Shown in pieces: positions 7,669 through 13,743 of a DNA stretch of 16,187 nucleotides. Where the stretch lies: contig JASAOO010002990.1 in the NCBI GenBank assembly GCA_030849075.1, positions 1 to 16,187 on the forward strand, given 5' to 3'. Source of the DNA: Zelonia costaricensis (Eukaryota; Euglenozoa; Kinetoplastea; Trypanosomatida; Trypanosomatidae). The position numbers and the translations under genes are program-made. Under the pieces are notes generated by a model, which ran no database searches, was not told the DNA's origin, and worked only from the letters and a program-made list of their open reading frames with translations. Each line of letters opens with the position of its first letter. Position 1 is the stretch's first letter.

Positions 7669-10600
7669 ATGGACGAGCTTCTCCTCGCCACCCGCCACTA
7701 CCCGTGGTTTGAGCGACTCAAGGAGGCGGTCGTGTCCACGGCTGCGAGGGTCATGTCGCTGCGGTCCGGCGTCTTCTGGACCCTGTCGTACATCCTGCTG
7801 CTCGCACTCATGTACCTCTTCCACTCCCCTTTCCGCTCCCAGCTCGACACGCGCACCGACTGGTACGCGCAGGTGACGAAGGGGCTTCAAATCTGGCTCG
7901 CGGTTGTGCTTCTGTGCTTCCACGTCGGGCCGCACCTCGTGGCCTCGCGCAGCGGCACGGCGGGGGCCGCCACGTCGAGGGAGATGGCGGAGCAAACAAA
8001 GCAGCACAGCCTTGGCGAAGACACCGTCGCCACCGTCTTCTTCCCCGTCTTCTGCTTCAGCAGCTCCCTGTGCCTCTTCCTGCACAAGGTGAAGCGGCGC
8101 TACCGCCTCGTCGTCACCTACGGCCCGAGCTTCTCCGTGGTCATGATCAACTCGGTGCTGCTCGCCAGCTTTGCTACTCTGCATTACACCGCCTGCAGCG
8201 ACGTCTTCTCCGTCGTGGACGCGGCCTTGGGGTCGCCTCAGGCGTCGTGGACGCTCCCGTTTCTCGGCGGCCCCGCCTCCACCTCGGCGTGGATGCCGGC
8301 CTCGAAGCTCGTGTGCCCCGCCTTCGTCACGGAGAAGCCCTTCGCGTGCCTCAACTTCCTCTGCTGTATCTGCAGCGGGTTCGTTGCGGTGGACTACTGG
8401 TACAAGCGGTGGCACGCAGACGGTAACCCGCTGCGCGGCATCCTGTGGGCCGACACGTACCCCGAGAAGGAGAGCAGCAAGGAGTCCGCCGGCGCCGTCG
8501 CCGCCTCGTCGCGGGCGACCTTTCTTTTCTGCCGCTGGGGGCTGCTCCGCACGGAGCTGAACCTGGACAGTGTGGCACGACGGCTCAGGCTCTCCAAGGA
8601 CGACCCCCGGCTGCAGGAGGCGGCGCCGGCGACCGTGACGCTGCCAAGCCGCGCCAAGCTTGCCGAGCGGTGGGGCGACTCGGACACCGACCCCACCGGC
8701 TGGCAGGACGAGCACGACCGCCTCAGCATCGCCGCGGAGCCGCACGTGGCGCACCCGACGAACCGTCCAGGCATGGTGCCGTGGTTCTCCACCTTCATCA
8801 TGAACACGACGTGGCAGGCTCTCGCGCGCATGTCGCTGGAGTTCCTCACCTTCGACGTCCGCACCCTGCAGCACTATGTGCGGCCCAGGGTGTTCACCCT
8901 CCACTTCGGCTCCGCGCTGGAGGCGCTGCCGCGGCTCCCGATCGAGCCCCACGAGCAGGACAAGTACGCTGACAACACGTCCGCCGCCGGCGACCCCAGC
9001 ACGCTCGCCCAGGCAGCCGTGCCCGACACACCCCTCCACCGCGAGAACACGGCAGTGCCGTCGCCGGCCGCCACGACCGCCGCTGGCTCGCGGCCTGCCA
9101 ATGACCCCGACATCTGGTTCGACTGGATCGCGGACGTCGGCGACGGCTTCAACCCGACCTACGCCATGGCCCGCCTGCTTGGGCGTCCCGTGCTGAAACT
9201 GCCGTGGCACCGTCCACCCAGCCGCAGCGCGCGCCTACCCTTCCTGTCGTACTCGAGCGACGTCACGCCGGCGGGCTCGCCGAAGGTGCAGGCCGTGAAG
9301 GAGGTGCTGCCGCGCGGGTCCTTTGTGGTGGTGGGCGGCGACCTGGCGTACCCGAGCCCGGACGACGAGACGTACACGACGCGGCTGTTCGAGCCGTACC
9401 ACGACGCGATGAGCGGCAACGTGCGGCTGCAGAACCTGTTCCACGCGGAGCAGCAGCACGTGGTGGTGGCGGACGCGGCGGACGCGGACGTGGCGCACGT
9501 GCACCTGCTGGACGCGGCGACGGTGTCTGCGATGGCGACGGGGCGGACGGCGCTGCGGACGGGGCGCGCGACGGCGGAGGAGGCGCTGCGGAGCGTGCCG
9601 CTGCTGTTCGCGATCCCCGGCAACCACGACTGGTTCGACGGGCTGACGACGTTCCGGAAGTACATCCTGGAGCGGACGTGGATCGGCGGGTGGCTGATGC
9701 CGCAGCGGAGCAGCTTCTTTGTGCTGCGGCTGCCGCACAACTGGTTCATGCTGTGCGGGGACACGGGCAACATACAGGACATCGACGTGGCGCAGCGCAA
9801 CTACTTCCTGGACGTGATCGAGAAGTACATGGACGCGGAGAGCTGCGTCATCCTGGCCGCGCACGAGCCCGGCTGGGTGTACGACTCGATGCTCCGCAAG
9901 AAGGAGCTGACGCAGCCGGAGCTGGCAAAAGTCGCTGAGGTGCTGGGCACGCGGCTACGGCTGCGCATGGCCGGTGACATCCACCACTACTCGCGCCACA
10001 GCCCGCGCGATGCATCGTCCGAGGCCGCAACGCTGGTGGTGAGCGGCGGCGGCGGCGCCTTCCTGCACGGCCCACGCCACACGCCGGTCGTTTCGCAGCT
10101 CACGGCGTACCACCGCGCGTGCGCCTTCCCGGCACGCAACACGTTGCCCACGCTGCTGAGCCGCTTGCTTGGCTTCCGCGTGGTGAACTGGAAGTTCGAT
10201 CTCATCATCGGTGTGTGCTGCTTCCTCGTGGTGGTGTCACTGCTGCCGCAGACCATCACCGACACGCGTCGCAACTCTGAGTCGGGCCCGCTCACGACCG
10301 TGCCCGATGCAGTGGCGGCGTGGTGCGAGCGGGTCTGCGTGTACCTCGTCGTCCTCTTCACCAAAGGCATCACCTCCGTGCTGGCCACGCTGGTCTTCTT
10401 CGCGGTCTTCGCCGCGGCCGGCTCGGAGAAGAACTCGCCGCTGTGGATGCGCCTCGTGCACTCCAGCTTCTGGACCTTTCTCACGGTGTGCATCTGCTGC
10501 GGCATGCTGTCCTACCTTCTCTGCACGCTGGAGTACATGGTGGACAACAAGCTGCTGGTATCGGCGGACGGGCACTGGGGTAGCGCGGTGGAGGACCAGG

Positions 10601-11343
10601 TGCGGGCCGCGGTGGACAGCCTGCTCAACCACACCCAGGACGTGCTGGGCGGCGCAGAGACCAGCGTTGCCGCGCGAGAGCTGCGCCGCGTGCAGGTGTC
10701 CCTCTACGGCGGCCCCCTGGTGAGCTGGTGCGGTGTCTTTCTGCGCAGCCTCGACCCGTTCGAGATGCTCGCCTACCTCTCCGAGAAGGTGAGCTCGCCG
10801 GAGATGGGCACGTTCGCCGATGGGGCGAGCCGGCTCGACGAGGTGCTCTACTACCTCTACTTCGTCTTCTTCTATTGGATTCTCGTGACGCCGCTCGTGT
10901 CGTTTGTGATTGGCAGCTACCTCATGGTCTCCGTCACCCTCTTCGACTGCCTCTTCGACGCAACCTACTCGGCGTTCCAGATCGAAGAGTTCAAGCACTT
11001 CATGCGCTTCCGCCTCGACGCAGCCACACGCGAGTTGCACGCGTACGTGGTGATCATGCGGCGCGTACCCAAGGCGTGGGGCTGGGACACCGCGCACCAG
11101 GCCGAGCTGAGGAACGAGGCGGCGCAGGCCGGGCCGCCGCACCTGCGCGCCCACCCGAGCCGCTGGCGTGGCCGGCACTTCCGCTTCTCCGTTCCGCACG
11201 GCGACGAGGCGCGGTTGAGCTTCGACGACGGCACGGAGGAGGGGGTTGAAATCCTGGAGCACTTCGTGTGCGCCCCGCATCGCCCGCCCAAGCCCACGCC
11301 CGCGGCTGCGGCTGCTGGTGAACGCGCGAGCCGCAAGAGGTAG
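7669..11343 (+). CDS. Polytopic membrane calcineurin-like metallophosphoesterase (paralogue A)
   Basis: The product is 1224 residues. Hydrophobic segments lie at about 34-51, 73-91, 120-139, 154-171 and 226-243. A conserved HPTNRPGMVPW block (362-372) follows. The metallophosphoesterase motifs come in order: ADVGDGFNPTY (488-498, motif I position), GGDLAYP (556-562), GNHDWFDG (651-658), AHEPGW (731-736) and GDIHHYSRH (769-777). Further membrane segments lie near 841-860, 889-915, 931-956 and a double-length stretch at 1058-1094. The superfamily hydrolyses phosphomonoesters or diesters with two metal ions; the substrate here is unknown. The frame is open upstream to an ATG at 7372, but those 99 residues are pyrimidine-tract sequence. 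ATG 7669 has a good context (G at -3, G at +4) and begins the paralogue-like N terminus. Leu codons are all CTG across about 9286-9855, unlike the flanks. The stop is TAG. Family confidence is high, function low. Confidence 0.93.
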   Translation: MDELLLATRHYPWFERLKEAVVSTAARVMSLRSGVFWTLSYILLLALMYLFHSPFRSQLDTRTDWYAQVTKGLQIWLAVVLLCFHVGPHLVASRSGTAGAATSREMAEQTKQHSLGEDTVATVFFPVFCFSSSLCLFLHKVKRRYRLVVTYGPSFSVVMINSVLLASFATLHYTACSDVFSVVDAALGSPQASWTLPFLGGPASTSAWMPASKLVCPAFVTEKPFACLNFLCCICSGFVAVDYWYKRWHADGNPLRGILWADTYPEKESSKESAGAVAASSRATFLFCRWGLLRTELNLDSVARRLRLSKDDPRLQEAAPATVTLPSRAKLAERWGDSDTDPTGWQDEHDRLSIAAEPHVAHPTNRPGMVPWFSTFIMNTTWQALARMSLEFLTFDVRTLQHYVRPRVFTLHFGSALEALPRLPIEPHEQDKYADNTSAAGDPSTLAQAAVPDTPLHRENTAVPSPAATTAAGSRPANDPDIWFDWIADVGDGFNPTYAMARLLGRPVLKLPWHRPPSRSARLPFLSYSSDVTPAGSPKVQAVKEVLPRGSFVVVGGDLAYPSPDDETYTTRLFEPYHDAMSGNVRLQNLFHAEQQHVVVADAADADVAHVHLLDAATVSAMATGRTALRTGRATAEEALRSVPLLFAIPGNHDWFDGLTTFRKYILERTWIGGWLMPQRSSFFVLRLPHNWFMLCGDTGNIQDIDVAQRNYFLDVIEKYMDAESCVILAAHEPGWVYDSMLRKKELTQPELAKVAEVLGTRLRLRMAGDIHHYSRHSPRDASSEAATLVVSGGGGAFLHGPRHTPVVSQLTAYHRACAFPARNTLPTLLSRLLGFRVVNWKFDLIIGVCCFLVVVSLLPQTITDTRRNSESGPLTTVPDAVAAWCERVCVYLVVLFTKGITSVLATLVFFAVFAAAGSEKNSPLWMRLVHSSFWTFLTVCICCGMLSYLLCTLEYMVDNKLLVSADGHWGSAVEDQVRAAVDSLLNHTQDVLGGAETSVAARELRRVQVSLYGGPLVSWCGVFLRSLDPFEMLAYLSEKVSSPEMGTFADGASRLDEVLYYLYFVFFYWILVTPLVSFVIGSYLMVSVTLFDCLFDATYSAFQIEEFKHFMRFRLDAATRELHAYVVIMRRVPKAWGWDTAHQAELRNEAAQAGPPHLRAHPSRWRGRHFRFSVPHGDEARLSFDDGTEEGVEILEHFVCAPHRPPKPTPAAAAAGERASRKR

Positions 11344-11397
11344 GGAGGTGCGGAGGGGGCGGAGCGCGCCACGCCACACGCAGGGCAAACTCGCACG

Positions 11398-11415
11398 CGG
11401 CGGCGGCGGCGGCGG
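11398..11415 (+). repeat. (CGG)6 trinucleotide repeat
   Basis: Six perfect CGG units lie 55 bp after the phosphoesterase stop codon, in its presumed 3' UTR. Confidence 0.9.
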
Positions 11416-12680
11416 CCTCGAGGCCAGAACGTGGGGTGCTGTGGTGACAGCACCGAATAGAGAAGTCGTGTCCCGCGTGTGCGGTGTGGGAGGGGGGAGC
11501 CAGGAGCGAGGGCACCGTGGAGGGCGGGGGGTGGGTGGGAAAGCGACTGAGAGACACTGAAAAGCGGCGACTCGCTTCTCCTGTTGTCTCCTTCATCTTC
11601 TTGTTGGACCGTTTTGTGGCCTCCTCACCTTCCGCCCCCACCGCACGAGCCTCGCACGCGACTCACTTGCACCGACATACCCGTGCGCGCGCGTCGCGGC
11701 CAGGTGAGATGGACACCCTCTCTCTCCCTCGCTCGCACGGACGCGAACCCCTTCACCCCCCCCCCACACGAGAACGCCGCGAGTGGGTACTGCTACAGCT
11801 CTGAAGCGACTTGACGGACACTTGGAGCCCACCGAGAAGCACCGGTAGAGACGCGGTCTGGCCTGCGCCGGCAACACGGGACGCCAATGCTGCTGCCGCT
11901 CTCGCGACCGTGACAGCCGCCACCACCTCAGCACGCACGTGTGCCGCTCTCCCCCTTTGTTCAGTTATCTTCGCCTCACCCCCTTCCCATCATGTCTAGA
12001 CCGCGACGCTTGCCCGTCTTTCCCACCCTATCCACACTCAAACACACAAACACCTGAACGCTTCCTCAACACCAACTGAAGGCTAGGAGGCTCCGGTGCG
12101 ACGGGGATACGCCCCTTCTGCCCGGGGGCACTGCGGCAACAGGGGCCCGCCTCGTGCGTGTCCTCATCGTGCCAGGCGGTTTCCGCAAGTGCGGCGAAGA
12201 TCGTCACACGGCCAGACGTCAGGCGCCTCGCACCGGATGCCGTGGCGGGTGTCTCTGCACCGCGTGTGCATCAGAGTGGACCAAGCGAATTCGGTCCAAC
12301 TTCCCCTTGACAGCGGCCCCTCGCCTTTCTTTCCCATGCAGCTCAGCGAACAGAGGCAGGGCCTGGCGACTCCGTCCATGGCTTCACCGTCGCCCCGCCA
12401 ACCCCACACACCCGCGTCGCTTCCCATCTCCTCCCCTCCCCCTCCCCCTCCTCTGTGCCACGCACGCAGCACATTCAGGCGCGCGCCGCACCGGAGACTT
12501 CCGTTCGAGTTCGTCCGATTATCTCTTTTTTTTTTTGACGATCACTTGCGCGTTGCTCTTCCCGTCAGCGCCTCCTCCCCCCTTCCCCACAACCCCCTGC
12601 CCACCGCTCTCGTTGCAACATACATATCTATCCCCCGTACCTTCGACTCTCTCGCTCTCCCTCCCCCTCGCTCGCAAGTC

Positions 12681-12713
12681 CACACACACACACACACGCA
12701 CACACACGCACAC
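12681..12713 (+). repeat. (CA)n microsatellite, interrupted
   Basis: CA runs are separated by two CG interruptions and flanked by pyrimidine-rich sequence. Confidence 0.9.
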
Positions 12714-12778
12714 CCACGACCACACGGGTGCTGCGGGTGGTTTGCTCCGACGTTCGTCACGACTTCCCCCTCTATCCC

Positions 12779-13135
12779 CCCCTTCACCTCCAGTTTTTGC
12801 ACCTTCACGTCTATTCCTTTTCTATACACAGACACACGCATACGCACAGGAGAACTCGCGCTGCCGAGGACCTCTTCCGCCTCCTCTCCCCACCTCTCCT
12901 CGCGCGACACTAGCGGAGTGTGGGGTCCAGCGTGCGAGTGCGTAGGTGGGTGGGTGAGGTGTGCGACTTGGTGCGTCTCTCAGCACCCGACACTTGTGTG
13001 CAACGCCGTCGTTGTCAGCCATTTGTCAGCACCGGTGTCGCCTCTGCGTCACGCGTCGGTAGCCCTGCTACCCACCGCCCGCGCTACGTTTCACCGCGCG
13101 AGTCTGTTCGATTTCGTTTCCCCCTCTCCTCTATT
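12779..13135 (+). repeat. Direct duplication, copy 1 (about 357 bp)
   Basis: This stretch recurs 358 bases downstream. I read only three mismatches: C12883/T13241, G12973/T13331 and T13036/G13394. It begins at the end of a C run and ends exactly at the ambiguous base N13136. Confidence 0.95.
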
Positions 13136-13136
13136 N

Positions 13137-13493
13137 CCCCTTCACCTCCAGTTTTTGCACCTTCACGTCTATTCCTTTTCTATACACAGACACACGCATA
13201 CGCACAGGAGAACTCGCGCTGCCGAGGACCTCTTCCGCCTTCTCTCCCCACCTCTCCTCGCGCGACACTAGCGGAGTGTGGGGTCCAGCGTGCGAGTGCG
13301 TAGGTGGGTGGGTGAGGTGTGCGACTTGGTTCGTCTCTCAGCACCCGACACTTGTGTGCAACGCCGTCGTTGTCAGCCATTTGTCAGCACCGGGGTCGCC
13401 TCTGCGTCACGCGTCGGTAGCCCTGCTACCCACCGCCCGCGCTACGTTTCACCGCGCGAGTCTGTTCGATTTCGTTTCCCCCTCTCCTCTATT
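13137..13493 (+). repeat. Direct duplication, copy 2 (about 357 bp)
   Basis: This is the second copy. It starts immediately after the N at 13136 and runs into unique sequence after about 13494. The geometry, with the end of the left part equal to the start of the right part and a single N between, is that of two contig ends that overlap but were not merged. A genuine tandem duplication remains possible. Confidence 0.95.
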
Positions 13494-13565
13494 TGCCATT
13501 GCGGCCACGGACGCAGTCTGTGGCGCTTCGCCACGTGCCCCGCCGCCGCCGCCGCCCTCCCCGCC

Positions 13566-13631
13566 GCCCCGGTCCCCCCACCCACCCACCCTCTCCTCCC
13601 CTTCTTCTTCCTACTCTTCCCTCCACCAAAG
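13566..13631 (+). promoter_or_regulatory. Candidate polypyrimidine tract and spliced-leader acceptor for paralogue B
   Basis: A long C/T tract (about 13566-13627) is followed by its first AG at 13630-13631. Use of it would give a 5' UTR of about 112 bases containing the CA repeat at 13633-13654. AG dinucleotides at 13656-13657 and 13678-13679 are alternatives. A second, T-richer tract follows at 13681-13737, and its first downstream AG lies within the start region itself. Confidence 0.45.
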
Positions 13632-13632
13632 C

Positions 13633-13654
13633 CACACACACACACACACACACA
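13633..13654 (+). repeat. (CA)11 microsatellite
   Basis: A perfect CA run of 22 bases lies between two polypyrimidine tracts, just upstream of paralogue B. Confidence 0.95.
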
Positions 13655-13743
13655 TAGTGAGACAGACGTACGAACTCAGACACTTACTTCTCCTTCTCCT
13701 TTGTGTTCTTCTCTTCTTCTTCCTTCTTTTCCCTATTGGCGTC

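Larger units (their letters stand above)
11344..13743. other. 2.4 kb intergenic/UTR region between the two phosphoesterase genes
   Basis: No credible gene is seen on either strand. Open frames such as 12096-13271 and 12154-12945 consist of pyrimidine-tract, CA-repeat and duplicated sequence, and one crosses the ambiguous base. The region should hold the 3' UTR and polyadenylation site of the first phosphoesterase gene and the 5' UTR of the second. It includes a T11 run near 12526-12536, a CGG repeat, CA repeats and a large direct duplication, listed separately. Confidence 0.7.

Noticed and set aside
7639..9210. 523-codon antisense open frame over paralogue A
   Set aside because: It is a mirror of the strongly biased codons of the real gene; the product is Gly/Arg/His-rich with no domain. 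Similar antisense shadows at 10237-11388 and 14899-16053 were rejected for the same reason.
12096..13271. 391-codon + open frame between the phosphoesterase genes
   Set aside because: It crosses the N and the duplication junction, and the protein consists of microsatellite and pyrimidine-tract translation with a segment repeated because of the duplication.
976..13743. tRNA, rRNA, snoRNA cluster or CRISPR-like array in the gaps
   Set aside because: I saw no cloverleaf-type paired arms with a T-loop motif, no conserved RNA sequence I recognise, and no regularly spaced repeats with unique spacers.
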